64,000 nt of DNA, taken from the NCBI GenBank assembly GCA_946555345.1, contig CAMNSS010000001.1:62001-126000 (forward strand), in the 5' to 3' direction. Positions 1-8,824 of the stretch are shown piece after piece. The position numbers and the translations under genes were made by a program. The first letter of the stretch is position 1. The number at the start of each line of letters is the position of its first letter. This DNA comes from an uncultured Eubacterium sp. Its GTDB lineage: Bacteria; Bacillota; Clostridia; Peptostreptococcales; Anaerovoracaceae. A model generated the notes under the pieces. That model did not search any database and was not told where the DNA came from. It was given only the letters and a program-made list of their open reading frames with translations.

Positions 1-37
1 GCATGATCCCGCCCGCATACCAAGCACGGGAATCTTT

Positions 38-823
38 CTACCCCTCCGCATACCGGGACAAAAACTGCCTGGTCCTCTCATGCTGCGGGTTATCGATGAC
101 CTGCTTGGCAGCGCCCTGCTCCACGATATACCCATCATCCATGAAGATAATCTGGTCAGCGACATCCCTGGCGAATGCCATTTCATGCGTAACAATAATC
201 ATCGTCGTTTTCTGGTCAGCGAGGCTGCGGATTACTTTAAGCACCTCGCCCGTCAGTTCAGGGTCAAGCGCAGAGGTCGGCTCGTCAAAGCATAGGATAT
301 CCGGCTGCAACGCCAAAGCCCTGGCGATCGCCACCCGCTGCTGCTGCCCGCCGGAAAGCTGGTGCGGATAATGCCCCGCTCGTTCCGTCAAGCCCATCTG
401 CCCCAGAAGCTGCCGTCCATGCGCTTCGATTTCCGCCATGATTTCCGCCCTTTTCGCTTTAAAATCAGGACGTTCCTTTGCAAGCAGTTCTTCTGCGATG
501 GTAACATTTTTTAACGCTGTATACTGCGGAAACAGATTGAACTGCTGAAACACCATGCCAAAATGAAGACGCTTCCTGCGCATATCCTGCTCGTTTTCCT
601 TCTGGCTTCGCGCGGCATCAAAGAGCAAATCTCCTTTGACGGAAATCGCCCCACGGTCCGGCGTCTCCAAAAAGTTCAAACAGCGCAAAAGCGTCGTCTT
701 TCCCGATCCTGACGAGCCGATGATCGCCAGCGCCTTTCCTTCCTCCATCGAAAAGCTGATATCCTTCAAAACTTTCGTACTTCTAAAGCTTTTTTCGATG
801 TGTTTCACTTCCAAAATACTCAT
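38..823 (-). CDS. Amino-acid ABC transporter ATP-binding protein
   Basis: This is the cytoplasmic ATPase of a polar amino-acid importer (GlnQ/HisP-like), and it powers the permease and binding protein encoded just upstream. The sequence shows a Walker [10 protein letters not shown] near residues 36-44, a Q-loop in [10 protein letters not shown], the signature LSGGQQQR, Walker [15 protein letters not shown] and the switch histidine in VTHEM. About 261 residues is a little above the usual 240-250. I chose the ATG at 823 because AGGAGG lies seven bases before it; a GTG two codons upstream is poorly placed. It is the third gene of a three-gene transcription unit and starts just after the permease stop. 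The amino acid transported cannot be read from the ATPase. Confidence 0.93.
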   Translation of the reverse strand: MSILEVKHIEKSFRSTKVLKDISFSMEEGKALAIIGSSGSGKTTLLRCLNFLETPDRGAISVKGDLLFDAARSQKENEQDMRRKRLHFGMVFQQFNLFPQYTALKNVTIAEELLAKERPDFKAKRAEIMAEIEAHGRQLLGQMGLTERAGHYPHQLSGGQQQRVAIARALALQPDILCFDEPTSALDPELTGEVLKVIRSLADQKTTMIIVTHEMAFARDVADQIIFMDDGYIVEQGAAKQVIDNPQHERTRQFLSRYAEG

Positions 824-834
824 GTCCACGCCTC

Positions 835-1491
835 CTATTTGAAATAGCCCAGCTTTTTCTCAAGATAGTTAAACAGCAATGTTAAAATCCCGACGAAAAT
901 CAGGTAAAACACGCCCGTGTAAAACAGCGGCCAGGTGATTCCGGCAGACTTCATAAAAGAAAAGCCCGCAAACGTCAGCTCATAAGCAGCAATGATCCGC
1001 GCCAGCGACGTATCTTTGACCAGCGTGATAATCTCATTGGACATCGGCGGCACGATACGCTTAATCATCTGCAAAAGCGTCACTTTAAAGAAGATCTGGC
1101 TTTTTGTCATGCCAAGCACCTGCCCGGCTTCCCGCTGTCCGACCGGAACACCTTCAATTCCGCCCCGGAAAATAACTGAGAAATAACAGGCGTAGTTGAT
1201 GACAAACGATACGACCGTAGCCGTGATCCTGCCCGCTTCATTGCCGGACCAGATGTTATGCCCCAGCCACATGCCCGGACCATAAAATATGATGATGAGC
1301 TGCAGCATCAAAGGCGTTCCCCGAATTACCCAGATGATCGTCTGCACCAGGTATTTCAATGGCTTGAACTTGCTCATCGAACCAAATGCAAGGACAAGCC
1401 CCAGCGGGATTGCAAATATCAGCGTAAAAATAAAAATCTGGAATGTCGTCCATAACCCATTTGCTAGTTGCAGTGTTACTGTCGCAAACAT
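835..1491 (-). CDS. Amino-acid ABC transporter permease
   Basis: Membrane subunit of a polar amino-acid ABC importer (HisM/GlnP family), which probably works as a homodimer. The protein has an N-terminal hydrophobic segment, then several further membrane helices. The cytoplasmic coupling loop around EAGQVLGMTKSQIFFKV (EAA motif, here E-A-G) contacts the ATPase. About 218 residues is normal for the family. The open frame extends 42 codons further upstream, but those codons look non-coding, and AGGGAG sits just ahead of the ATG at 1491, so I place the start there. It lies between the binding-protein and ATPase genes on the same strand. About 180 bases separate it from the binding-protein gene, with no obvious promoter. 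Confidence 0.92.
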   Translation of the reverse strand: MFATVTLQLANGLWTTFQIFIFTLIFAIPLGLVLAFGSMSKFKPLKYLVQTIIWVIRGTPLMLQLIIIFYGPGMWLGHNIWSGNEAGRITATVVSFVINYACYFSVIFRGGIEGVPVGQREAGQVLGMTKSQIFFKVTLLQMIKRIVPPMSNEIITLVKDTSLARIIAAYELTFAGFSFMKSAGITWPLFYTGVFYLIFVGILTLLFNYLEKKLGYFK

Positions 1492-1674
1492 GAAAATTTC
1501 TCCCTTGAACATACAATCGACAATGAAGGAGCTGCCGCATTGAGCATAAAGCATACAGTATATGGCGTATGGTTTCATCCGTTTTGCCATATCCTGTGCT
1601 CCATTCCCTTCATGCAAGACAGCCCCTTGTGAAAAATCAATTTTGTGCGCTTTGCCCGCGCTTATATGCTTATG

Positions 1675-2472
1675 CTATTCCGCATCCTTCGGAACGACTA
1701 CAACCTGTGCATTCTTGCAATACGCATTCGTGCATTCCATTGCCGCTTTCACCTCATCCGTCAGCGTCATGCCGTTCCATACCACGTCGATATTCTTAGA
1801 ATCCAATTCCATTGTCTTCGTATCCCAGTCGATTTCCATAAACTGTACTTCTACGCCCAGCTTATCTGCTACCAGCCTTGCCATGTCAGCGTCAAATCCG
1901 ATCCATTCGCCGTTGTCGTCCTTGTAATCCATCGGCGCAAAATCCGTAATGCCGACGATAAGCGTGCCTTTTCCCTTGATGTATTCCACATCACTATCGG
2001 ATTCAGCCGCTTCATATGCAGCTTCGCCCTGCTCTACCAGCGCTTCTTGAACGCCATATTTTTCCGCTGTCGTTTTCATCGTTCCATCCGTATAGGATTC
2101 GGCGAAAACTGCGTTGATGTAGGATGCAAGGTCTGAATCCTTCCGGCAGCCAACTCCGTATTCTTCGCTGGTCAGCTCATCTGTATGTACGAGATCCGGG
2201 TAGCTCGTTCCCTCTCCAATCATCGCACCGGCCATGAGCAAATCGATGATCGCAGCATCGGACGTACCCGATTTTACTTCCATCAGTGCATCGGCCTGCG
2301 AACCAACGGAATTTATTTCCCAGCCCTGTTCCTTGGCAGCGGCCTCTCCTGCCGAGCCTGCTTCTACGGCGTACACTGTCCCTTTATCAGCGTCGTCACC
2401 TCCTCCACAGCTTGCAAGGCCGAAGCACAGAACCATCGCTAAGCTCAATACAATCGCTAACTTTTTCTTCAT
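1675..2472 (-). CDS. ABC transporter substrate-binding lipoprotein with swapped lobes
   Basis: Extracellular solute receptor of the amino-acid importer. Residues 1-22 form a lipoprotein signal ending in LASC, so Cys22 should be lipidated. The rest matches the type 3 solute-binding family, but in the wrong order. Residues about 31-146 (GTVYAVEAGSAGE through SYTDGTMKTTAEKYGVQ) correspond to the lobe normally found second. Residues about 167-260 (GTLIVGITDFAPMDYKD through NAQVVVVP) correspond to the lobe normally found first, and the protein stops where the hinge would continue. This is the pattern of a circular permutation, with an acidic linker at about 147-166 joining the old C- and N-termini. 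Total length (265) is normal. It is the first gene of the unit, with AGGAGG before the ATG. Confidence 0.92.
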   Translation of the reverse strand: MKKKLAIVLSLAMVLCFGLASCGGGDDADKGTVYAVEAGSAGEAAAKEQGWEINSVGSQADALMEVKSGTSDAAIIDLLMAGAMIGEGTSYPDLVHTDELTSEEYGVGCRKDSDLASYINAVFAESYTDGTMKTTAEKYGVQEALVEQGEAAYEAAESDSDVEYIKGKGTLIVGITDFAPMDYKDDNGEWIGFDADMARLVADKLGVEVQFMEIDWDTKTMELDSKNIDVVWNGMTLTDEVKAAMECTNAYCKNAQVVVVPKDAE

Positions 2473-2514
2473 GATGTCTTCCTCCTGTTAATTCCTATCG
2501 TATGTTGCCCCATC

Positions 2515-2543
2515 ATTCTATCATGTTAGTGCGCTAAAGTAAA
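2515..2543 (-). promoter_or_regulatory. Promoter of the amino-acid ABC transporter operon
   Basis: On the minus strand a -35 TTTACT (2543-2538) and a -10 TAGAAT (2520-2515) are separated by 17 bases, about 43 bases upstream of the binding-protein ATG. Only one mismatch per hexamer from a strong sigma-A form is seen. Confidence 0.6.
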
Positions 2544-2933
2544 GGAGTTTTCGGAAGTTTGGAAGGTTTGGGTTTTGCTATGCAAAGGTGCGGCCAATTC
2601 CAGCGAGCATATGAAGACGAACTATGGCGGTTAAAGAGGCGAAGGTCCCAATCTGCGGCGCAATCCGAAACCACGATATAAGCCAAACCAGCCAAAGAGC
2701 GGGACGCAACGCCGCACAAAATGCAATAAATGTCTCCGAAAGATACGACGCAATGCGCCAAGTTGCAAAAGCCGCTGCATCGGTCAAATCAACCAGCGAT
2801 ACGGCTGAATGCGCTAAAGGACACCTAAATCAGGTTACGACAGTGATCCAAGCGAACGCTGTTTCAAAGAGCAAAAACGCACATTAACAATCTGCTGCCA
2901 TCAAAACAAAAAGCAAAAAACAAAATACTAAAC
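2544..2933. other. Gene-free stretch between tyrS and the ABC operon
   Basis: No gene or RNA could be supported here. Short open frames on both strands have no ribosome binding sites and no recognisable similarity. The plus strand is A-rich with loosely recurring pieces such as gcgccaag and gccaaaccagccaa, like the filler seen in other gaps. Confidence 0.4.
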
Positions 2934-2968
2934 AAAAAAGCAGCCAATCATGACCGATTCACTGCTTT
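2934..2968 (-). terminator. Intrinsic terminator downstream of tyrS
   Basis: Minus-strand hairpin with stem AAAGCAGTGAATC pairing to GATTGGCTGCTTT (one internal mismatch, six-base loop), running straight into a T run. It lies about 130 bases past the tyrS stop. Confidence 0.75.
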
Positions 2969-3094
2969 CATTCTTTTTTTAATTTAATTGGATTGCCTGC
3001 AAAAGCTGCCTCTAATCCCTGCACCGTTTCATTTCCATAAACGTCCCCTCCCAGCCAGGCACAAAAACCCCGCCATCCACACAGCCCATGCTTC

Positions 3095-4432
3095 CTAAAC
3101 CAGCTCTACCACGACCTTTTTCTTCTTGCCCTTTTCCACCAGTAGCTTTCCGTCCGTAAACAGCGCAGGCGTTACCATGAGCTTCTTATCGGAAACCTTC
3201 TCGCCGTCTAGCTTCAAACCGCCCTGCTCGATGGTCATGAAGCCTTCCCGATTGCTCGGCACAAGCCCCAGCTCCTTGATGAAATTGACAACGCCCATTC
3301 CCTCGCCGGAAAGCTTCGCAGCCTCAAAGGAAACCGTCGGCAGATTGGACAGATCCCCGCCGCCGCCAAAAGCAGCACGAGCCGCATCCTGCGCCTTTGC
3401 AGCTTCTGCCTCGCCGTGAACCAGCTTCGTCACCTCATAAGCCAAAACTTCCTTCGCTTTATTGATCTCCTTATCTTCAAGGGAAGCCAGCCGCTTCACC
3501 TCATCCATCGGCAGGAACGTGAGCATCCGCAGGCACTTTTCCACGTCAGCATCGCCGACATTTCGCCAATATTGGTAAAATTCATACGGGGAAGTTTTCG
3601 CCGCATCCAGCCACAGAGCGCCCTTCTGCGTCTTGCCCATCTTCTGCCCCTCCGAATTGGTCAGAAGCGAGAACGTCATGCCGTAAACCTCTTTGCCCGT
3701 CTTTTTCCGCGTCAGATCCACGCCGCCGATGATGTTGGACCACTGGTCGTTTCCACCAAACTGAATCTTCACGTCAAAATCACGCGCCATCACCATGAAA
3801 TCGTAGCTCTGCATCAGCATATAATTCAACTCGAACATCGTCAGCCCGCCTTCACGGTCCATCCTCTGCTTGAAGCACTCGGCGCGGAGCATCGTATTGA
3901 CATTGAAGCAAGAGCCGATCTCCCGGATGAACTCGATGTAATTCAGCGGCCTGAGCCACCTGGCGTTATTGACTGCGATCGCCTTGCCTGGCTCTGGTTT
4001 TTTATTCTCATGCCCCGGCGTGTACACCCCGGCGTTTCCTTCATACTGCCACTCCTCATCAAACTCCAGGAACTGGTCGAACAAACGCTTGAACTGGTTA
4101 CAGTTATGCTCGATGGTTTCAGTGCTCATCAGCTGCCGCATATCGCTTCTGCCGGACGGATCGCCGACCATCCCCGTGCCGCCGCCAATCAGCACCACCG
4201 GCGTATGCCCGTACTTTTGCATATACATCATGATAATGACCTGCATGAAATGCCCCACGTGAAGGCAGTCCGCCGTCGGGTCAAACCCAATGTAAAATTT
4301 CACTTTTTCGTTTTGCAAAAGCGCACGAACCTTTTCTTCGTCCGTGGATTGCTCGATGAATCCTCTTTCCTTTAACACGTCGTATACGTTATCGTGTTTG
4401 CTAACGCTATCAGGTATAAAATCAAACCCCAT
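3095..4432 (-). CDS. tyrS: Tyrosine-tRNA ligase
   Basis: Charges tRNA-Tyr with tyrosine in the cytoplasm (class I synthetase). Visible motifs are the HIGH-type signature HVGH at residues 58-61, the [12 protein letters not shown] loop at about 84-95, the tyrosine/tRNA-binding QFGGNDQW at 224-231 and the KMSKS-type loop KMGKT at 264-268. A C-terminal S4-like RNA-binding domain follows. The ATG at 4432 follows AAGGAG by ten bases; the frame's upstream 19 codons are arginine-rich and look non-coding. At about 445 residues it is longer than the usual 400-420. Part of the excess is a small insert near residues 130-150 (around [13 protein letters not shown]), in keeping with the insert-prone genes elsewhere in this window. 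I looked for a T-box in the leader and did not find one. Confidence 0.96.
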   Translation of the reverse strand: MGFDFIPDSVSKHDNVYDVLKERGFIEQSTDEEKVRALLQNEKVKFYIGFDPTADCLHVGHFMQVIIMMYMQKYGHTPVVLIGGGTGMVGDPSGRSDMRQLMSTETIEHNCNQFKRLFDQFLEFDEEWQYEGNAGVYTPGHENKKPEPGKAIAVNNARWLRPLNYIEFIREIGSCFNVNTMLRAECFKQRMDREGGLTMFELNYMLMQSYDFMVMARDFDVKIQFGGNDQWSNIIGGVDLTRKKTGKEVYGMTFSLLTNSEGQKMGKTQKGALWLDAAKTSPYEFYQYWRNVGDADVEKCLRMLTFLPMDEVKRLASLEDKEINKAKEVLAYEVTKLVHGEAEAAKAQDAARAAFGGGGDLSNLPTVSFEAAKLSGEGMGVVNFIKELGLVPSNREGFMTIEQGGLKLDGEKVSDKKLMVTPALFTDGKLLVEKGKKKKVVVELV

Positions 4433-4436
4433 TGTC

Positions 4437-4765
4437 TTCTTTCTCCTTATGCCGGGCCGCCTGCAATGCGGCCGCTTATTTCGTTTCATGAAGCACCGCC
4501 CATGATCCGCCGTTCATTATTCTCATCGGAAAACAGCTCATGAACGGCTATTTATTTCGTCTATCGAAGCGCCGCTCACAAGCCGCCTCTTATTTTCTTG
4601 CCAAGGGCTATCTGCGGACAGCCATTCTCTCTATCAGAAAGCTACTCGCAAGCCGCCTCTCATTTCTCATCCGAATTGCATCCGAAATCACCCGCTGGCA
4701 GCCGCCTCCTATCACTATCAGTTTCACCAGAAAGCCGCTCGCAACCTGCTGCCTGTCATTTTCAT
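4437..4765 (-). repeat. Degenerate repeats in the tyrS leader region
   Basis: The roughly 330 bases between upp's terminator and tyrS contain no gene. They hold five or more degraded copies of a unit built around AGCCGCC followed by a T-rich TCTTATTTTC-like stretch on the plus strand (for example near 4575, 4648, 4700 and 4732), mixed with GCGGC words. Spacing is irregular, about 45-75 bases. Confidence 0.45.
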
Positions 4766-4766
4766 G

Positions 4767-4787
4767 AAAAAGCCGCCCAATGCGGCT
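4767..4787 (-). terminator. Intrinsic terminator of upp
   Basis: On the minus strand AGCCGC-ATTGG-GCGGCT is followed by a T run, about 45 bases after the upp stop codon. Confidence 0.75.
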
Positions 4788-4829
4788 GCTTCCCCGCTTT
4801 CCTCATAACCTTGCAGTCTTGCCGCAAAT

Positions 4830-5459
4830 TTATTTCGTGCCGTAAAGCCTGTCGCCTGCATCCCCCAGCCCCGGCAGGATGTACTTGTTCTCATTGAGGC
4901 CTTCGTCCTTCGCCGCAATATAAATATCCACGTCAGGATGCGCCTTCTGAAGCACCTCGATGCCCTCCGGCGCTGCGATGAGGCAAAGGAAGCAAATCTT
5001 CTTTCCGCCCCTCTTCTTAATAAAATCAATCGCCGCTACAGCGCTTCCGCCCGTTGCCAGCATCGGGTCAACGACAAAGATTTCCCTCTTGTCGATATCG
5101 TTCGGCAGCTTGCAATAGTATTCCACAGGCAGGTGTGTTTCCGGATCTCTGTAAAGCCCCACATGCCCGACCTTTGCATTCGGAACGAGAGCCAGCATTC
5201 CGTCTACCATGCCAAGGCCCGCCCGCAAAATCGGCACGATGGCGATATCCTCCCCATCCAGCATATTGACCGTAGTCGGCTGCATCGGCGTGGTAATTTG
5301 AACCTCTTTCAACGGAAGCGTCCTCGTCGCTTCATAAGCCATGAGCATTGAAATCTCTTTTACCAGCTCCCGGAAATCCTTAACGCTTGTCTCTTCTTTT
5401 CGGATCATTGCAGTTTTGTGCTGAATTAACGGATGATCGAATACATATACTTTGCTCAT
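4830..5459 (-). CDS. upp: Uracil phosphoribosyltransferase
   Basis: Pyrimidine salvage enzyme making UMP from uracil and PRPP. The 209-residue length is standard. The PRPP-binding motif is clear in [18 protein letters not shown] near residues 125-142, and the uracil-binding region near the C-terminus ends in [15 protein letters not shown], typical of bacterial Upp. The start ATG at 5459 fits the conserved N-terminus [15 protein letters not shown]. It lies about 140 bases downstream of rpiB on the same strand and is followed by a clear terminator. Confidence 0.97.
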   Translation of the reverse strand: MSKVYVFDHPLIQHKTAMIRKEETSVKDFRELVKEISMLMAYEATRTLPLKEVQITTPMQPTTVNMLDGEDIAIVPILRAGLGMVDGMLALVPNAKVGHVGLYRDPETHLPVEYYCKLPNDIDKREIFVVDPMLATGGSAVAAIDFIKKRGGKKICFLCLIAAPEGIEVLQKAHPDVDIYIAAKDEGLNENKYILPGLGDAGDRLYGTK

Positions 5460-5600
5460 TTACTACCTGCCTTTCATTATAAAAAAGTGTTATCTTTACA
5501 AACAACTTACAGCTTATCTCCATAATCCTGTCTCCCCATGGTCTCGCCTTCGGGGGGCATCTCCGTAAAAGCGAAAGCAGACAAGCTGGACGCTACAGCA

Positions 5601-6023
5601 CTACAGCATATCCACGCGCTTTTGATGCCTTCCCCCCTCAAAGCCCGCATCGAGCCATGCCGCCGTGATATCCAAGGCAGCCTGGGTTTCGGTAGTCCTG
5701 CCGCCCAGGGCCAGGATATTGGCGTTGTTATGCTTTCTGGACATCTCGGCCATATGGACATCCGTGCAAAGCGCACAGCGTATGCCGTCCACCTTATTTG
5801 CCGCAATGGAAATACCGATTCCCGTGCCGCAGCATACGATTCCCCGCTCCGCCTGACCGCTGGCGACAGCCTCTGCGCAGGCCTTTCCATAAACCGGGTA
5901 ATCCACCGATTCTTCGGAGTCCGTGCCCAAGTCCAAAACCTCGATACTTCTAGACACAAGATATTTCTTGATTTCTTCCTTTAATTGATACCCGCCATGG
6001 TCGCTGGCAATCGCTATTTTCAT
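5601..6023 (-). CDS. rpiB: Ribose-5-phosphate isomerase B
   Basis: Interconverts ribulose 5-phosphate and ribose 5-phosphate in the pentose phosphate pathway (RpiB/LacA/LacB family). The protein opens with the typical MKIAIASDHGGYQLK, and carries the active-site cysteine region IVCCGTGIGISIAANK near residues 64-79 and the RKHNNANILALGGR region. About 140 residues is normal. The ATG at 6023 has GAGGAGGG seven bases upstream; the longer open frame adds 27 residues of repeated CVNxQVTKCVN-like sequence with no homology, so I reject it. It sits 77 bases after the Sua5 gene and is probably co-transcribed with it and with upp. Confidence 0.95.
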   Translation of the reverse strand: MKIAIASDHGGYQLKEEIKKYLVSRSIEVLDLGTDSEESVDYPVYGKACAEAVASGQAERGIVCCGTGIGISIAANKVDGIRCALCTDVHMAEMSRKHNNANILALGGRTTETQAALDITAAWLDAGFEGGRHQKRVDML

Positions 6024-6100
6024 ACCGTCCCTCCTCGCATTTACGCACTTGGTCACTTGTTCATTTACACACTTGTTCACTTTACGCTTTATCGCACTTA

Positions 6101-7135
6101 TCATACTTTTGCGATGTTGTATCCCGCCGATTTGAGCATCCTGTTCATCACTGCAAAGCCTACGCCGTCGGTATCGCTGAGTGCGCCTGCCAGGATCAGG
6201 TCTGTGCCTTCGTTATCGAGATCGCGCAGTTTTGCGAAAAAATCGTGTGCCGCTTCAATAAAAGCCCTTTCTTCAAACAAGATCACGCCGACTTTCAGCC
6301 CCAGCCGTTCATTGAGGCCTTTTAGCCGCTCAATTTCCTGTTTCACCCTGTCCCTCTGCCCTTCGATCACGGTCATTTGAGCTTTCGGCGCATAGTGCCT
6401 GTACTTCATTCCCGGCGATTTCGGTGCAAAGCCCGCCATCCCGCCTATGCCCGCACTTGGGTCAAGGTCGTGAAATTGTCCGTCTATCAATAAAGACTCA
6501 TCATATTTGACTTCCTTCCCCAGCGCAGCTTCGATGTTTTCCGCTGTAATGATACCTGGCCTTAAAATCGCCGGAACGCCAGAGGTCATGTCCACCACAG
6601 TCGATTCAATCCCCACGCGGCAATCTTCCCCGCAGAGAATCGCATCGATTTTACCATCCATATCGGCGATCACATCCTTCGCCCTCGTCGGGCTTGGCCT
6701 CCCCGATATGTTTGCGCTCGGTGCGGCAATCGGCGTATCCGCCATAGCGATCAGGTCAAGAGCCGCTTTGCTGTCCGGCATCCGCACCGCCACCGTATCC
6801 AGCCCGCCCGTGGTCCTGTCCGGCACATCAGCCTTTTTCTTCACCACCATCGTCAGCGGGCCCGGCCAGAAGTTTTCGATCAAAGCCACAATATCGGCGC
6901 TGAGCATCGGCGTCAGCCTGCCCATGTCGCTCGCCCTGGCGATATGGACGATGACCGGGTTATCGCTCGGCCTGCCTTTCGCCTTATAAATATCTGCGAC
7001 CGCTTCAGCGTTGAATGCGTCAGCCCCCAGCCCGTAGACCGTCTCCGTCGGAAGCGCCACTAAGCCGCCCTGCCGGATGATGGCAGCCGCCTCGCTAATA
7101 TCTTTTTCAGTTGTCGATAAAATTTTTGTCTGCAT
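6101..7135 (-). CDS. tsaC: L-threonylcarbamoyladenylate synthase (Sua5/YrdC type)
   Basis: Makes threonylcarbamoyl-AMP from threonine, bicarbonate and ATP for the universal t6A37 tRNA modification. Residues about 10-200 form the YrdC fold, with GGLVALPTETVYGLGADAF and the nucleotide-binding KGRPSDNPVIVHIA, plus the S-A-N-I-S-G motif APSANISGRPSPT. A linker leads to a C-terminal Sua5 domain (about 220-344), so this is the longer Sua5-type form, as in Bacillus YwlC. The start at 7135 matches family N-termini, but I see no Shine-Dalgarno sequence before it, which is unusual in this window. Confidence 0.93.
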   Translation of the reverse strand: MQTKILSTTEKDISEAAAIIRQGGLVALPTETVYGLGADAFNAEAVADIYKAKGRPSDNPVIVHIARASDMGRLTPMLSADIVALIENFWPGPLTMVVKKKADVPDRTTGGLDTVAVRMPDSKAALDLIAMADTPIAAPSANISGRPSPTRAKDVIADMDGKIDAILCGEDCRVGIESTVVDMTSGVPAILRPGIITAENIEAALGKEVKYDESLLIDGQFHDLDPSAGIGGMAGFAPKSPGMKYRHYAPKAQMTVIEGQRDRVKQEIERLKGLNERLGLKVGVILFEERAFIEAAHDFFAKLRDLDNEGTDLILAGALSDTDGVGFAVMNRMLKSAGYNIAKV

Positions 7136-7495
7136 ATTAATTTGATGTTATTGGTGGCACGATTCATGCGGACTGTCTCATGCCTAACGGTTTTGCCAAG
7201 AAGTAACGGTTGTTTCTTAGTCTTCTGTAAGCGTGCGAGGTTTGCAAATTATGCGGGACACGGATTCTGCGGGATTGCATCGTAAAGCTTCGGGATTTTA
7301 CAGAATGCAGAGATCCAAGAAGCGCAAAAGCTTTCTGGACTTTGCCAGTCCTGCGGATTTGCAAACGCCACAGGGAATACAGGGTTTTGAAGGGTTTTCC
7401 ACAAAGCCCCGCACAAGAATCCGTCAGCATTTCCCATGATATGCTCCGCCAGGCGCTTCGCAAAAATCTTTTGCAGAAATCGCCGCAAATTCTCC
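7136..7495. other. Gene-free stretch between prfA and the Sua5 gene
   Basis: No supported gene or RNA. Several open frames exist on both strands, but none has a ribosome binding site or a recognisable motif. The plus strand contains recurring GCGGGA/GCGGAT words. Loose repeat structure is the only pattern I see. Confidence 0.35.
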
Positions 7496-8557
7496 CTAAA
7501 AGCTCTTCATTTTCTCCGCCTGGTCATTCGTAATCAGACCATCGACGATTTCATCGATATCGCCGTCCAAAAAAGTATCCAGCTTATAAAGCGTCAGGCC
7601 GATCCTGTGGTCGGAAACCCTCCCTTGCGGGAAGTTGTAGGTCCTGATCCGTTCGCTCCGGTCGCCAGAGCCGACCATGCTTTTTCTCTGGTCTGCGATC
7701 TCCTTATTCTGTTCCTGCATTTTCAGGTCGTAAAGCCTCGACTTTAAAACCTTGAACGCCTTGTCTTTGTTTTTGATCTGCGATTTTTCATCCTGGCAGG
7801 TTACGACCAAGCCAGTCGGCTCATGCGTAAGCCTGACAGCAGAATCGGTCGTGTTGACGCACTGCCCGCCGTTGCCGGACGCCCTGTAAACGTCAACCCT
7901 GACGTCGTTTGGATTCAAATCCACTTCCACATCGTCCACCTCCGGCAGTACGGCCACCGTTGCCGCCGACGTATGCACCCTGCCGCTGGATTCCGTTTCC
8001 GGCACACGCTGTACCCGGTGCGCCCCGCTCTCGTATTTCAGCCTGGAATATGCGCCCTTTCCTTTAATCAAGACAACGGCTTCCTTGATTCCGCCAAGCC
8101 CTGTATCGTTGACATCCATCATCTCCGTTTTCCAGCGGTTTCTTTCGGCATACCTCGTATACATCCTAAGCAGGTCCGCCCCAAACAGCGCTGCTTCTTC
8201 ACCGCCCGTTCCGGCCCTGATTTCGAGGATAACGTTCTTTTCATCGTTCGGGTCTTTCGGAAGGAGCAAAAGTTTCAGGTCTTCCTCCTGCCGCTCGATC
8301 TTTTCCTCCAGCTCGCCGATTTCCATCTTCGCCAGCTCGCGCATCTCCTCGTCGCCGTCTTCTAAAATTTCCTTCGCATCTTTTAATTCTATCTTTGCCT
8401 TTTTATATTCTCCATAAGCCTTTACAATCGGTTCCATCTCGCCCATTTCCTTCACGCACTTCTGCCATACAGGCTGGTTGCCTATAATTTCGGGATCGGA
8501 AGCCTTCTGCGCCAGCTCATCGTATTTCTCGGTTATAAAATCCAATTTATCAAACAT
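7496..8557 (-). CDS. prfA: Peptide chain release factor 1
   Basis: Terminates translation at UAA and UAG. The 353-residue protein has the N-terminal coiled-coil domain, the codon-recognition region around [18 protein letters not shown], and the catalytic GGQ in [17 protein letters not shown]. The C-terminal region around [17 protein letters not shown] is also typical. Its start [16 protein letters not shown] is typical. In many Clostridia prfA follows prmC, the gene for its methyltransferase. Here prmC is about 15 kb away beside DUF1385 and rho, so the usual cluster is split. Confidence 0.97.
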   Translation of the reverse strand: MFDKLDFITEKYDELAQKASDPEIIGNQPVWQKCVKEMGEMEPIVKAYGEYKKAKIELKDAKEILEDGDEEMRELAKMEIGELEEKIERQEEDLKLLLLPKDPNDEKNVILEIRAGTGGEEAALFGADLLRMYTRYAERNRWKTEMMDVNDTGLGGIKEAVVLIKGKGAYSRLKYESGAHRVQRVPETESSGRVHTSAATVAVLPEVDDVEVDLNPNDVRVDVYRASGNGGQCVNTTDSAVRLTHEPTGLVVTCQDEKSQIKNKDKAFKVLKSRLYDLKMQEQNKEIADQRKSMVGSGDRSERIRTYNFPQGRVSDHRIGLTLYKLDTFLDGDIDEIVDGLITNDQAEKMKSF

Positions 8558-8689
8558 ATTATACTCCTGCTTTTATCTTTCCTTTTCCATGCGCGTTCCA
8601 TGCCTTGGGCGCACTTTTTCTAACTATTTATTGTAACAGAAATCCACAGGAAAAAAAAGAGCAAATGGCGCATCTGCCGAAAAAACCGA

Positions 8690-8733
8690 AAACCCGCCCT
8701 GCTAAAATCCCCGAATGCAAAATACAGGGCGGG
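8690..8733 (-). terminator. Second terminator-like hairpin downstream of the decarboxylase
   Basis: Minus-strand CCCGCCCTG pairs with CAGGGCGGG across a 23-base loop and is followed by TTTTCGG and TTTTTT. It sits below the stronger hairpin at 8777-8811. Confidence 0.55.
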
Positions 8734-8776
8734 CACGGGCAAATTCGGAAACCGTTTCGTTCTGTCCCTATACCAC

Positions 8777-8811
8777 AAAACTGCCGCCCCAGATCGCCTC
8801 TGGTGCGGCAG
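8777..8811 (-). terminator. Intrinsic terminator of the decarboxylase unit
   Basis: Minus-strand stem CTGCCGCACCAGA pairs with TCTGGGGCGGCAG (one mismatch), followed immediately by TTTT, 14 bases after the decarboxylase stop. Confidence 0.8.
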
Positions 8812-8824
8812 CCTTTCCCAATCC

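Noticed and set aside
3416-4375. Long open frame antisense to tyrS
   Set aside because: Histidine/leucine-rich shadow translation with no RBS or recognisable motif; tyrS motifs on the other strand are complete.
4433-4829. T-box leader for tyrS
   Set aside because: No AGGGTGGNACCGCG-like T-box sequence or terminator was found on the minus strand; only repeat filler is seen.
5507-5959. Frames overlapping rpiB on both strands
   Set aside because: Shadows of rpiB; tryptophan/arginine-rich with no start signals.
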